Positions 12,407 through 24,634 of a stretch of 64,000 bases of DNA are shown piece by piece. Both the position numbers and the translations under genes were made by a program. The stretch is taken from the NCBI GenBank assembly GCA_964020085.1, contig OZ026604.1, forward strand, positions 27,240,318 through 27,304,317, read 5' to 3'. A model generated the notes under the pieces. It saw nothing but the letters and a program-made list of their open reading frames with translations. It made no database searches and had not been told where the DNA came from. Every line of letters begins with the position of its first letter. Position 1 is the stretch's first letter. This DNA is from Micromussa lordhowensis. Its lineage: Eukaryota > Cnidaria > Anthozoa > Scleractinia > Lobophylliidae.

Positions 12407-12531
12407 GTCGACAAACACAAGCAAGCTAAAGCCTAGTTTTTAAAAGCGATGCACACAGAATTTGTAAATTCTGTGTAAATTCTGTGTACATCGCTTTTAA
12501 CAACTAGGCTTTGGCTTGCTGGTGTTTGTCG
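12407..12531. repeat. Foldback element
   Basis: Arms GTCGACAAACACAAGCAAGC and its inverse near 12531 enclose a second stem around AAAAGCGATG/CATCGCTTTT. A fragment of the arm (CTTTTAACAACTAGGC) recurs near 45552. It is probably a MITE. Confidence 0.6.
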
Positions 12532-15500
12532 ATTGACAAGTTGATTTGATAAAAATTGAGGTCGATTTGAAACAAACTGAAGTTGTTTCCTAGCAAAAGT
12601 AAACTACATAGTACATGTAGAAGAAATATCCCAATGAAAGTGTTTCATCTTCACATTGAATACGACAGCGATTTACATGTAAGAATCCCGTCTACAGAGT
12701 CAGACTCATCCCAGAAGGAGAAGGTGTTTATCTGCAGGTTTCGGAACTTTTTCTATTGAATATGATGTAACTTCTTCTCTGAAATGAACCTGATTTAAAA
12801 ACTGCTTAACTTGTGCACATAACTGTGATCATCATTCATGTCTTTAATTAAATATCATCCATTATTTCTTTACAGTTGAAATATTTAAGATCTCTCACAG
12901 GTACACTTGGTATATCTGATGTCAGTTAAACTGGTGTACGTTTTATTGTTATTTTCTAGCAAGAACAAGACAAACTTATCCAAATTTATTTGCTTTGAAT
13001 CTACTGAAGTAATCTGGTAACTGCATGTAATGAATTAAAGGTTCTTAGCTTAGATCTACTTGCATGATTATTAGTCAATATTACATTCGATTCGGTTAAG
13101 ATTTCGCACCCAGTCGAACACTGACATTTATTGTTGTGACTGTGTTCGATGAAAGAACCCAGTCATTCGAGTGAATAGTATTTGTCTTCTGCAACTAGGT
13201 TAGGGTTAGACTGCATGAAAGCATGTGAATTTAGCTACAGTACCTAGACGTACCTTCTTCTGTCGAATGTTACTTAGCATGACGAGATTCAGCTTCGGAA
13301 GATCCCAGTGGTTCCTTTAGTAACATATAAAGACTTCAAATGAAGCATAAACCAAGCTAGAATCGTCTGTATTGTACATTGACATCAAATAGATTCCAGA
13401 AGATCACAAAGGCGCCATGTTTCTAACCGCTGGCACTTTATAATACTGGCACTTTATAAAAGCTACACGAAATGTCTACCTGGGAAGGGAGTATGAAAGC
13501 GCGCGGGAAAGGCTGGGAAGGGGAAGCAATGATCCCTTCTCGCTCGGCACTCCCCTCCCCCCTGGCCTTGGGAGCCTCTGATATACAAATCTTACTGCCA
13601 TAACTGCCATACCAGTTAGCCAATCAGGGGGTTAAAGGGCAGTTTACACAGGCATTGCATCGTGCCGAAAGTTGCAAATTCAAAATCGCGCGTGCCAGAA
13701 CTAGGTCATAGGAAAATTATGTAGAACATGGTATAATTAGCAGTCAGTGAAGCAGTTGTCCCTACAAGCACCACAAAGATAGCAACACAATTCGGCTTCG
13801 CAGAATTTTCAAGTTAGAAAGAAAGCTACGTGGTTCGTTCTAGGATGAAGTGGTGTTCCAGTTCCAGATCGTCTCGGTCACGCAATTGAAAAAGTTCAAA
13901 ATGTCTGGGACTAAAAAAGAAAAACGTTAGTCTCGCCGGTTTGCCAAGTCTCGCAGTTACTATTCGCCAACCCTTGGTTTCTAATGCAAGAAGACTTTAC
14001 AGCTTATATACTGAAACAAATCAAGTTTAATAGAGGTTTAGATACACGCCTTCGGTGTTATAATGGAGAATGTAGTTTCATTACTTTCCTTTCCATTGCT
14101 ACACTTGGCCTCTACGAAAACTGCGCTACACAGGTTAAACTAAATTACAATGCAATGTGTACTGAGATCGAGCGGAGAACGGAAACAATTAGCCTTACAA
14201 AAATTATTGTTGTTCTTGAAACGGACACTCTGATTACAAGGGAAAGAAGGGCACGAATAAAAATGAGTCTCGCCTATAAATCTTGTCAGAACCGCCCTAA
14301 AACCCTCATCTGCTATATTGTGATGAGTGGTACGGATTATCTGAACGAGCGATCACGTGGGTATCATGTCGCTCCGCCAATCACAATAAGTAATTTTCTC
14401 ACTTGTTGGATTGAAGTGTATACAAATTTAACTCGGAGGTATAAATAAGATGCTTAGTAAATGAGCTGGAAACTTTAAACTGCGATTAGCCCCTCTTTCG
14501 CTCAGTCCGCCGTCATTATTCCGTCGTGGTTTATTTACGGTCTCGCTCGACGGACTGAACGAGAACTACTCGTACAGTCTAAGGACACTTAGATTGTTTT
14601 ACATGAAACATATCGCATCGAATTCTCACATTTAATTTTTTTGGTCTATGTGCACTGTCAAAATATTTGGAAAAGAAGCGACCTTCTCATGGAGAACTTA
14701 TAGATCGACGAAATAGTTTCCTTCACTGTACGCATTTTCTCTTTTTTTTTTTATGCGTTTATTGTCTGACAAACTTCACTTACAATACATCAGGAGAAAA
14801 ACCTATTTACAATACTTTGAGATTACCTTACTTACGTTACAAAACGGAAAAGTTACTTATTATGACTTACACGTTACGTTCCTTACAACACACTGTGGCT
14901 ACTTACTAACGGAAAAAAAAATAAAATGAAATAAAGTGAAATAAAACTCGTAACAAAACGCTCTAAATGCATTTTCTCTTATCTTTTCTTGTCATGTATA
15001 AGTTTCTTTTACGTTTCTATATATTTTTTAAAAAATTCATTTCACAGATGAACTGTTTACTGTGTCTATTCTGGAGTGTTTTGTCTTATTCTAAAACAAA
15101 AGCATTTAAAAACCCTCACCTTTGATCATGTACAGCCCATGATGGCTGCAATTTCAAAAAAAAATGACGTTACGTTGTACACACTAATCATCAAAAACCT
15201 TTATTTTCGATTAGTTCAGTGGAAGATGAAAGTTTTTGCCACGCTGGAATTACCGATTACTTTTAATATTATCAATGGTGGTATTGCGTTTTCATAATCA
15301 ATGGTCAAACGTTTTTGTACTATCAAAGTAATCTAGAGAGCAGTGATCTCAGCTATCCTTAGCTTGAAACATCCATTGTTCGCAGGGCTAACAAAACATG
15401 CACACTTGAATGCTAATTGACTTTCCTCCACAAATATGATATTATCTTTGGTACTGATCGTAAGGCTTTATAAACGGCACGTTTTAACTCACCGAGAAAC

Positions 15501-15548
15501 AGTCGTCAAATCTAAGGAGTTGTCATCGCTTTGAGAGTTGTTCAAGTC
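12532..15548. other. Intergenic stretch, no supported gene
   Basis: Includes a 154-residue plus-strand frame at 13984-14448 with no family I recognise and no plausible splice context, and a duplicated phrase TGGCACTTTATAA at about 13432/13447. A small hairpin (CAGTCCG / CGGACTG) lies near 14501-14564. GC-rich patches around 13500-13580 are probably repeat-derived. Confidence 0.5.
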
Positions 15549-15618
15549 ATGATATTCTCTGCCAAGGAAGGCGTTTCTCTGCTACTGTTGTGCTGCTTGC
15601 TGTTCGTGGATGCGAAAG
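15549..15618 (+). CDS. Orphan signal-peptide exon candidate
   Basis: ATG followed by 23 codons: a short charged start, a solid Leu/Cys-rich core (VSLLLLCCLLFV) and a small-residue end (DAK), then an AAAG|GTAACA donor in phase 1. This is what a secreted protein's first exon looks like. It cannot be joined directly to the PAN exon at 23091, because that phase hits a stop after a few codons. That PAN exon also carries its own signal peptide. Either a further exon lies in 15.6-23 kb that I did not find, or this is a remnant or a separate small gene. Confidence 0.4.
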
Positions 15619-16360
15619 GTAACAACTGAATATCGTTTCAATTTTCTCTCTCTCTGTCAGTTCCTCTGCAACGATAAATAAATCAAGTTCACAAATCGGT
15701 TTAAAGTACCCGTAGCGCACGATGTATTGAGGACAATTGGGGAGAATCTACGGAGGGGATTCGGTCGAACCGTCTAAATAAAAAATGAGACATTGGAACA
15801 CGCTGACTTGGTCCCCGAATGCATGCCTCAATTTTAAAATTTTCAGGCGGAAGAAGGCCCCAGACCCCCTTCAGGGGACTGCCTTCGGCGGTCCGTATCT
15901 CGAATGCTGTATCCGCCCCAGGGTGATATTCAAAACAATACTTGGCCATATTTATATGAAATAACGGCAGTAACTTCATGCCAAGCTTCACTATACATCG
16001 TCAAAATCTGCGGAGGATATTACCTACCTTTTGAGATTTTACAAAACAAGCTTAGTATAGCTACATACACGTTAACTACCTTGTCGAGACTGGCTACACC
16101 CTCACTGCAAGAGAGTCAATTACCAGACAGCAGTCAGGAGGAACGCACTCACCAACTCTAGAAAGTGACGAGAGCGGTCAACGGATATAGTATGGATGAG
16201 TTGTTCGCCGGCTCCTAAAGCCGTGATCGAGCTCCTGACGTGCACATGAAGGAGGGTCTGCAGCACATGCGAGTGTATCCTGAATGGATTCAAGTGTGGT
16301 GATCTATGTGGTCTGGCGGACAGTTCAAACAATTTCAAGAAAACATCTGCCACAGTGGTA

Positions 16361-16528
16361 TCATCAAATCACCAACAATCCTCATGTTGCGCGTCTGCAG
16401 CATTAGGCCAGGCTGCAAACGAGGCAAACTGAATCAGTACAAATGCGTTTTTTAAGTCAAGGTATTCGGTTTGCGGTTTTGATATCATTCACTTTTAGAA
16501 TATTAAGACGAATAAACGTTTAAATTTC
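16361..16528. repeat. Segment repeated in inverted orientation at 30758-30880
   Basis: Carries TCATCAAATCACCAACAATC, the GCGCGTCTG phrase and AGAATATTAAGACGAATAAA. The same phrases occur as reverse complement at 30758-30880, with an indel. It is part of the duplicated upstream block of the two PAN genes, inverted in one copy. Confidence 0.7.
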
Positions 16529-16647
16529 TCTCCAGTCCTTTGCCTAAATGTATCACAAAGGTAAAAATCTGCCACAGCTTTGTGTTGTTTATAAACTTGG
16601 TAAATTAAAATGAGTTGAGATAATCCTGTCACGACCTATAACTATTG

Positions 16648-17305
16648 AGAGCTTTTTATCGCCTCAGTTCAAAAGGTATTTGAACAAGTTTTGATCTCAG
16701 AGTTATTTTTCTACCAGCAGTAACACTGCAAACTACATGCTAGTCAAGTTTAATTTAACCCCTCCAGGCGATTATTACAGAAGGCTGTTATTATGAAAGG
16801 CATCTTGATTGCCTCGAGAACAGAAGCATCAACGCAGAACACTTCCACGTTTCAGTATTTTCTTCGAAAGAGAAGTTCACTGCATTGCAAATGTAGTTAA
16901 GCCACCTTGGCGTTGCAAGGAACTTTTTTCGGTCAGAAATATATAGTGTATCCCAATAAACATGTTGAATTGAATTGCATGGTATCAAATTTTAATGCCA
17001 TTCAAACAAGCACATAAAATGCAGTATTAACACAGAATAATTACGTGGCTTTCGAAACGAATTAAAATTCTGAGTTTAAGGCAACACCTGCCCTTAATAT
17101 AAACCATATGACAGTTACATAAACCTCTTTAATTTTAAATCTAAATTTGACCAATTGGCGAAGTACGGCAATTAGAACTTTAGATCAGTCTTCAATTGCT
17201 TTCTTCCCTCATCAGTTGATTTGCATGTCATGACTGACTTTTTTTTCATTATCAGGAGGTTTGTAACGTTTTATTAAGGCGCCTGTTAAAAAACTCGTCT
17301 GTTTT
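16648..17305. repeat. Segmental duplication, copy 1 (upstream of first PAN gene)
   Basis: Collinear with 31241-32552: shared anchors include TTTTATCGCCTCAGTTCAAA, CACTTCCACGTTTCAGTATT, GTTCACTGCATTGCAAATGT, ACGTGGCTTTCGAAACGA and GTCATGACTGAC. Copy 2 is longer because two TIR elements were inserted in it; copy 1 keeps the uninterrupted sites. It is noncoding. It supports a tandem duplication that included sequence upstream of the PAN genes. Confidence 0.85.
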
Positions 17306-17459
17306 TGAGTCGCATCTGCAATGCGTTGATCCAGGGAGGATGATGCTTTTCTACTGAGGAGAATTCCCTCCAGGTAACGTGCAAATGCTAGTTTAATTTT
17401 TCATCTTGACAAAGGATTTTTTGATGAAATCGAGCTTGAAAGACAACAAACCAAATCCC

Positions 17460-17705
17460 TACTGAGGCCCGTCCACACTAGTAGGCAGAAGAATTTGAAA
17501 ACGCAGCTTCATTTCTACGGTTAGGTCTACCGTCCACACTAATCTGTCACGAAAACGAAGCTTTTCGAAAACGCTCTTCAAAATGGGAGAATTTGAAAAC
17601 GCCAGCTTTTCGTTTTCGTGTGGACAAAGAACGCTTTTAATACGGAGCTGATTGAAATTGATTACCTCACGATAATCATGTGATTTCCCTGCCCGAGTTA
17701 TTTTC
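17460..17705. repeat. Degenerate TIR repeat (GTCCACAC family)
   Basis: Contains GGCCCGTCCACACTAG, a second CCGTCCACACTAATC, and the inverse CGTTTTCGTGTGGAC, with several GAAAACG units. This is typical of a decayed MITE. The reading frame that follows (17721-18212) shows no domain. Confidence 0.55.
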
Positions 17706-20700
17706 AAACACAAATCCAAAATGACCGGTAATTGTTGCGTTTATAAATGCCTCCGGCGTAGTGTGTACGAAAAGCATTTGATGCGTTTTCGGCGTAAGAA
17801 GCCTAAGATGGTGCAAATCTTGAGTATTATTATTCTTGTCATCTCATTCCATGTTCCATTTAAGGCCCTTCTGTTAGCGTGTTCTCGAACTCAGAGTCAT
17901 TACTTACTGGGAATTTTTCTTTGCTGGAAACCTTATCTGAATAATCTATCTAATAAACAATTATTGGATGAGGTTTTTTCAAGCCTTTGGCTTCGGCTGA
18001 CAACATTTACTGAGACCTCGATTATTCCAGATATCACAAAAACCGAATCTAATATTTGTTTTATCATACACTGTTTTAAAGAATATAAGGACAAATGCAT
18101 TATGTTGAAGAAGCGATTCGACCATCCATGCCACATCACCCGTGAACTTGACATTGCTCTAAAAAATCATGCATTGCGTGCGCAACCTACAGATGATTCA
18201 CTAATCAGCTAGCAGATTACTGAATAATCTGTAAGTTGCGCTGTTTCCCAGAATTAACTGTAGGCTTTTAGCCAATGAGAAGACACATGGAGACTACAGT
18301 GTATAATAAAAAGCGATATTTTCCCCTCAAAATCTTTTCAGATAAAATCTTCTCAAAGCTATAAAAAACGATAACTACAATATCTTCGACTATTTGGTAG
18401 GCCGTGGATAAATGGTACACTAAAATGGGGGACAACAACTAAGTTCTGTAATTTTCCCAATATTGTTTCTCTAATAACGTGGCTGTAATGACTACTGTAA
18501 AGGTAAAATATGTTTTGTTATCGACACATTTTCAACCATCTAATCTCTACGTTAAAAATTATGACGTTTGCACGTTCATCAAGGGCATGATTAAAACAGG
18601 AAGTGGCGATGACGAGAAGACGTTTACCTGGTAAGAGTCATTGTGGTATGCGGTGAAGCCCTACAATTTGTTGAAAGCTAAGGAATTTCCAATTTCATTG
18701 ATAGTTATGACAACAAGAATAGTATTTTGGCTAACCGGAGCGCTATTTAGGCTAACCGTAGTGACATAATAAAACATACCAAACGTCAAGTTAAAATGGA
18801 TTTTGTTTCCAAAATGCGTTTTTTTGTCATACTCAGTTGTCACCGCAGTTTGTGTGTTATTTCATGTAAAGTTTGTTCTGTTACGGTTTACAGAGCAAGT
18901 TTCTCCGTCGAGATAGCCAGCTTAGCAAAATAGTAACACGGCTCGTGGAATATGAACGAGCCAAAACTTAAGGGGGCTGCTCTCGCGGGCTGGAAGAAAA
19001 ATAAATCGTAGCAAACAAAAAAACATTTGTGGACAGTAATCTCCAGCAATCTTTTCGCTTTTAAGCCTGTGTTCATACCAATGTTTTTTTTTTTTTTGCT
19101 CAAAACGCATCTTGTCTGACGGATTTTGCATGTCGATCATCGGCACTAAACTGTAAAAAATTATTCTTAAAACTTCAAAAGGAGATATCCTTTTTTAAAA
19201 CATTTATTGTTAGCGTGCTACTAGCAAAAACGTTTGGCAAAAATTACATACCTTTAAAAATACAACAATATAGAAAGAGTCCCAGACTGCGAGGAACAAG
19301 AGAAACGCAAGACACTGGGGATGCCCAATAATCCAAAATTCAGATAATAGAAGTACATGAAATAGGATAACTCTCTCATACAGTTTAACTGTTTCATTTT
19401 TCCGGCGTTATCAACAAGTTTTTTTTTATTGAAACTCTTTCATCCTTACTGCTGTTGCTGCTCTTGATAGGCCTCAAATATCAGTTGTCTTAGTTATAAT
19501 AATAACGTGTAGATATATACCAGTAAGACTTTGAAGCATCCAGCTTAGTATTTAATCATGTCCGTGATTAACAAAGTGTGATTCCCGCATGGCGATTAAG
19601 AAAAAAGCTAGAATACAGATCGAATTGGAATCCCCCTCTTCTTTTACGATAACTAATGGATAGACATGGAAGTTCTTCAATGTCTGCTGTGAATTTTATT
19701 GCCAAGCACTGTTTTCTTAGAAGTTATTTCCTTGATGCAAACACTTTGTTGGTCCTTTATTGAGCAGATGCCCAAAAGAGAACTTAATTTGAACTCGAGT
19801 CAACTTGGGCAGCTGCTGGAGTCCAGAGAACAAGTTTGTCCTCAAGATCTTACAAGATTTTAAATTATTAATGTAAAGCCATAATTAACTGACTCACTGT
19901 AATAAATGTATTTTGGTGTAAATGATCGGAGATCTACATAGAACGTGCACGAAATATGTTTTACATGACTTTCTGTCGGTGGTTTAGTTAAACTCACAGA
20001 AAAAAAGATCAATAAATCTGTATTTAAACACCTGCCTATCAGCACACAAAAATGATTACAATATTAATAAACGTACCATGCTAAGTTAAGATCAATTATT
20101 CTTCCTGACTTCAGATCTCCTGAAGGTCACTGCACTAAGTTACAAACAACAAACAGAAGCATATACATACAGAAATGTTCTACATTTTGCGTGGTGACCA
20201 ACACAACTTAAAAATGTCTTGGTAGGAAGAAAACGACTTAAACAGCGATTGCAAGCAGCCAACAAAATCCTTAGGTAGGGAACTTTGTTCGGCATAATAA
20301 TAGCATTATTTTTACAAATAATAACACAATTCTAGCCGCTTTTTATAATTCGTGATTCAGGTCAGTGCCAAGTTTGAAGTTGTTTACGACATTCTCTATC
20401 AGAAATATTGAAGAAAACCTAACGAGGTTATTTCCTTAAGCTGCTTTCTGAATGGATACTGATCGACTTTTTAGACTTTCCGTCGTTTATCAAAATAAGC
20501 GTCAAGATATAATATGTTTGTTTCCCCAGATAACCAAGAATCAAAATGACTACTTCAGCCATTTACCCTGCTGATTACAAGAAAACAATGACATAACTAT
20601 CTAAATTGAACATGTTAAGCTAGTCAGATATTTGATCCTTTTACGAACGTATGGATTAGTCAACAAGTTTGGAAAGCATAGATTTCAAAAAATAGCGAAG

Positions 20701-21426
20701 AAACAGGACTTTTCGACGGCTATTTGGAATCAGTAAGATAGTCGTTACAAGCACAAAATACCTGTAATAAAATAGATTAACTCAATTAAAAGGTTAAAAT
20801 TAAGAGAGAAACATATACACAAGTGTATGTTGTTTTATTATTGAATAAACAAAACGCAAGACATGAAAGGAATCAGATTGGGCGTAGTGTATTTTCTCCG
20901 GCTCACTAAGACCATTCATGAACAACATCAGGCTCTTCTTTCATGTTCTTAGAATCGGAATTATTGGTATAACTCAAGGCATTCAGTGACATCTCCCTGG
21001 TTACCAGCAATCAGTTTTTTTTTAGTTTTAATTAATTAAGTTGCTAACTTAGCAGAGGGCCGGTAGGAGGCGATTTTTTCGAGGATCAAGGAAACTTGTT
21101 GTCCCATACATTAACACAACCACTTATGGTCTTCATTCCTCAGATACATTTCTGCAAATATGCGGAACAAACTAACAGAGGACCTGAGGTCATTAACGTC
21201 CTTGAATGAGTTCAGAACTAAAATATGCCAAATTTCTTTCGAACATTATGTACATGGTAATGTAATGTACTGTATATAATATACAATTTTATCTTTATCT
21301 TTATTATCAATACTATTGTTTATTATTTTGTCTTTTCTTTCTCGGAGAATTAGCTATACAGCTACTCTTGTAAATCCGAGGTGAAATAAAGGTGATGTAT
21401 GCATGCATCTCTTCAAGGCGGAACGA
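17706..21426. other. Gene-poor stretch
   Basis: No coding exon is supported. A 163-residue plus frame at 17721-18212 starts in repeat sequence and has no recognised motif. A two-unit remnant of the GGCTAACCG minisatellite (see 21957) lies at ~18727-18767. The rest is AT-rich and without clear structure. Confidence 0.5.
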
Positions 21427-21462
21427 TAATAATAATAATAGTAATAATAATAGTAATAATAA
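21427..21462. repeat. (ATA/GTA)n microsatellite
   Basis: Imperfect AAT/AGT trinucleotide run following GTGAAATAAAGGTGATG, an arrangement often seen at the 3' tail of a retroelement. Confidence 0.7.
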
Positions 21463-21853
21463 TTCTCTGTTTTCATGTGACGTCATCATTTTCCAGAATT
21501 ACAAATTAGAAATCCTACTGACGTTTTAGCTTCATCAGATGTAAGACCCTCTAAAAACTTGACGTTTTACGACGTTTAAGCTCGACAGGGTTCCTCATTT
21601 TGTTATAGAGGACATTTGAATTTCCAAGTTTATGCGTTGCGTGACATTAAAATGGCAGGCCGAGAAAGATCTCGCGTAGGTCAAAAGAGCAGTTATTGCT
21701 CACGTTTTTGCTAACTGAACAGTCCTTGCACTAGAAGAAGTATTACTTTCAATGTGTCAGAGCTCTAGAGCAATAATTTTTCGTTTCAATAGCAAACCTC
21801 AATGACAGATGTTTCTGTTGCTTCACGGCCGCCATGTTGGTGCTCCTCGAAAG

Positions 21854-22104
21854 GGGCGTGTTTAAAACACGAAATGGCGAAATGACGGAATAGCACTTAA
21901 AAATGTGAGATACGGTTAACCCATACAATTATGGAGAGCTAACCACCTTCAAGTCAGTGATATTTAGGCTAACCGAAGAGCTATTTAGGCTAACCGAAGC
22001 GCTGTTTAGGCTAACCGAAGCGCTATTTAGGCTAACCGAAGCGCTGTTTAGGCTAACTGGAGTGACATTTCGTCATTTCGCCATTTCGTGTTTTAAACAC
22101 GCCC
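21854..22104. mobile_element. MULE-like MITE with 33-bp perfect TIRs and 9-bp TSD
   Basis: Termini GGGCGTGTTTAAAACACG... (21854-21886) and its exact inverse (22072-22104) match over 33 bases. CCTCGAAAG flanks both sides (21845-21853, 22105-22113). A 9-bp duplication is typical of Mutator-like elements. The interior carries a 21-bp minisatellite and no transposase. Confidence 0.85.
21957..22062. repeat. 21-bp minisatellite (TTTAGGCTAACCGAAGCGCT)
   Basis: Five head-to-tail units with few substitutions inside the MULE-like element. Because 21 is a multiple of three it opens a spurious frame with a heptapeptide repeat (LFRLTEA). A two-unit relic lies near 18727. Confidence 0.9.
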
Positions 22105-22369
22105 CCTCGAAAGGGCACCAACATGGCGTCTCCATACAAGTCTCTATAAATTTGTGTGAAACTCTTTTCCGAATAACGCGGGAATGAAAAGCCGCACAGA
22201 CATAAATCTTGGCGAGGTACCGGCTTGATATATCAATCATCTATCATATACCTGATCCTTGATTTAATTTGTTATTAAATGGTTACGATTTTTATTTTCG
22301 ATGAAAACCACTAATAATATTAGTTTAGTATTACTTAAGTTTCGTATGTATTTATCTAATATTGGGGAC

Positions 22370-22549
22370 ACTGTAAATAAATAACCAAATATTTCAGCTG
22401 ACCAGTTGGCTATTTACATAACGCGGTCTAGGAGTTGAACTCGTGATTACCGAAAACAAATCCAAATAGTGGTAGGGTGAATGGTTTGAACCAGGGACCT
22501 CCAGATTTCAAATCCAGCGCCTAAACCGTTCGGCCACGCCGCCTCCAGA
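22370..22549 (-). mobile_element. tRNA-derived SINE, second family
   Basis: On the minus strand: tRNA-like head GGAGGCGGCGTGGCCGAACG, a Ser(TGA)-like anticodon arm (CTGGA-TTTGAAA-TCTGG) and B box GGTTCAAACC. The body follows with GAGTTCAACTCCTAGACCGC and AAATAGCCAACTGGTC. The T stem does not pair, so it is not a functional tRNA. The limits are approximate. Confidence 0.65.
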
Positions 22550-22559
22550 TAACGAAACG

Positions 22560-23090
22560 AATAACAATGAACATTATTGATACTATTTCACGAAGCTGTG
22601 ACTTGTCCAACTTGGCTCTCGACTATTTTATATAAAAAAGAGGAAAATTTAAATCATTTTAAGGGTTTTTGAGTTTTGCTACACATTAAAAGCACTCAGC
22701 ACCGCGAGTAGCTGACAAAGTCTACGAACTCCTCGTAACTTAACATGTTTCTAAAGATTATGAGAATTCGATTCTACTGTACATGGGTCCTTAGTTACAT
22801 CAAGACACCATCGAGTTTTACTTTTTATTTCATTCTGAAGTACATATTGGCTAGTACCTATTGAGTAACGCAGAGTGGACTCAGATTTCAAGGAAACCAG
22901 GCAATATAAACCAGCCCGGCTGGCAGACGTTGATACCGAAGCGACTTTGCACGAAAGTACCATCAAAAGAAACATGGAAAACTAGGATTTTATGCTGAAA
23001 ATTGTGTGTGAATAAACGCCCAACTTTACATGAGAAGAAATCTACCCATAAAATAACACTCTATCTTTGTTCATTTGTTTTTCCTTACAG
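22560..23090. other. Upstream region / 5' UTR intron end of first PAN gene
   Basis: No coding exon seen. It ends in a pyrimidine-rich acceptor (TTTTTCCTTACAG) at 23090, directly before the PAN exon, implying a noncoding first exon somewhere upstream. Confidence 0.5.
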
Positions 23091-23106
23091 ACCAAAGTGT
23101 CCAGTG

Positions 23107-24601
23107 ATGATAACAATGTGTTTCAATTCCCTTGCTGTACTTGTCATGTGTCAGATGCTCTGTAAGGTTACCGCTGGTGAATGTAAACATAGCGAATACT
23201 CCATCTTTGGCATGATGCTTCGAGGGCACACCTTCAAGAAGTTGAATACAACGATCGTGTTAGAATGTCTTCACGCATGCAACGATGATTTCAGATGTCA
23301 TAGCTTCAATTACGTCTTTTCCCAGCGCGTGTGTGAATTGAATAACCGTACCAAGGAGGCCAGGCCTGAGAATTTTGTTCCTAACTCTGAAAGATATTAT
23401 TTTAGACGGGACAAGAAAAGAGGCAAGTTACTATAAAAATATAAGTAAATACAATCCAGAAAGCCTAAACTTCAATGAATGATGAAATAAATAAATAAAA
23501 AATTGGTTCAAAAGATCGATAACCACAGTGGAATAAAAATGCACTTCATCCTTAATAACAAGAGGCGTGTACAAAATTATAACTATCAAATCTGTAAGCT
23601 AAATTTGACACGGTGTAGTTAGTATATTTCTTTTATTTCCGGAATGTGATTTGCACTTGCTAAACAATAGCTTTTTCTCGGCTTGAGGTCGGTAACGTAA
23701 TTCTTGGCCGAAGAATAGACCAATTTCGATATATTAAAATTCAGCCTAACAAAAAAGACCTCAGCACAAGGCTCTGGGGAATAAGCCCCACAAACTCTGA
23801 AGTTATTCCCCAGAGCTTCGTACTGAGGTCTACTGTTTTAGGCTGAAGTTTAATATATTTAAATTGGTCTTTTTACGAAATAGAAGCATGCCGGATTGGG
23901 GTGACGGGTAAGAAAGATTTATTTCTCTATATGGGCCTTACTCCCAAGTTTGCCACTCTCAATTATTTCTTAGGACGTTCGCGCCCAAAAACTTCCCACA
24001 CACAGATTTTTTTAAAACTTTGACTGACGGTAGAAAATGATAAGATTAGATAAAAAACGTAAAAAAATAGGGGGTCACCGAACTCGTTTTCAAGATAAAG
24101 CGTAGCTCAGACCATAGCATTTCTACGATTCTCAGTCATTCGAGGCGATTCTGGCCGGATTCATTACTATCGGCATATATTTAAGTTGAAGAATCATCTC
24201 TAAGCTATGAGTGTTTAACACGGCTTATATAGGCCTAATTGATAGATCTTTGTTACATATGTCATTAAATCTGCTAGAATTAGCCTTAAAAAAGACAACT
24301 TCTAAGTCACGCACACCTGTCTCCATGTACCAATTCGACTCTATATTATAGTATATGACAAATAATTACAACTTCCCACACACAGATTTTTTTGTTTTTT
24401 TTAGTATAACGTAGAGAGTTAAAAAAAGGAAGTGATCTGCCGAAAAAAAAGTAGGGGTCACCGAACTTCCGACAAAAATATTCGCACACCAAGTTAACGC
24501 AAAGGTCATCAGCTCTATATTTTGTCAAGTTTTCGACTCGGTGCGCGCGCTTGAAAATGACGTGGCACGCGCGTGACCAATGAATAGCGTGCGCACTAGA
24601 G

Positions 24602-24634
<33 letters not shown>

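Larger units (their letters stand above)
21463..22217 (+). mobile_element. Dispersed repeat R1, copy 1, split by a nested element
   Basis: Shares its start (CATGTGACGTCATCA), its central palindrome (GGCCGCCATGTTGGTG ... CACCAACATGGCG) and the part after it (AAATTTGTGTGAAAC, CGCACAG, CTTGG) with 62190-62660. In this copy the palindrome loop was split by the element at 21854-22104. No coding capacity was recognised. Confidence 0.65.

Noticed and set aside
13984..14448. 154-residue plus-strand ORF
   Set aside because: No recognisable motif, no signal peptide, no splice partner; its length alone is not convincing in this composition.
16120..16353. 77-residue minus-strand ORF with protein-like composition
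   Set aside because: Not continued on either side and only part of it is retained in the other copy of the block; no family recognised.
17721..18212. 163-residue plus-strand ORF starting MTGNCCVYKC
   Set aside because: The CCVxxC start faintly recalls THAP-type zinc fingers, but the rest lacks their pattern and the start lies in a repeat edge.
21957..22187. ORF with a repeated LFRLTEA heptapeptide
   Set aside because: Produced by a 21-bp minisatellite inside a MITE; no start context, splice sites or homologue expected.
22475..22549. tRNA-Ser gene on the minus strand
   Set aside because: The head has A and B boxes and a TGA anticodon arm, but the T stem and acceptor stem do not pair and a SINE body follows.
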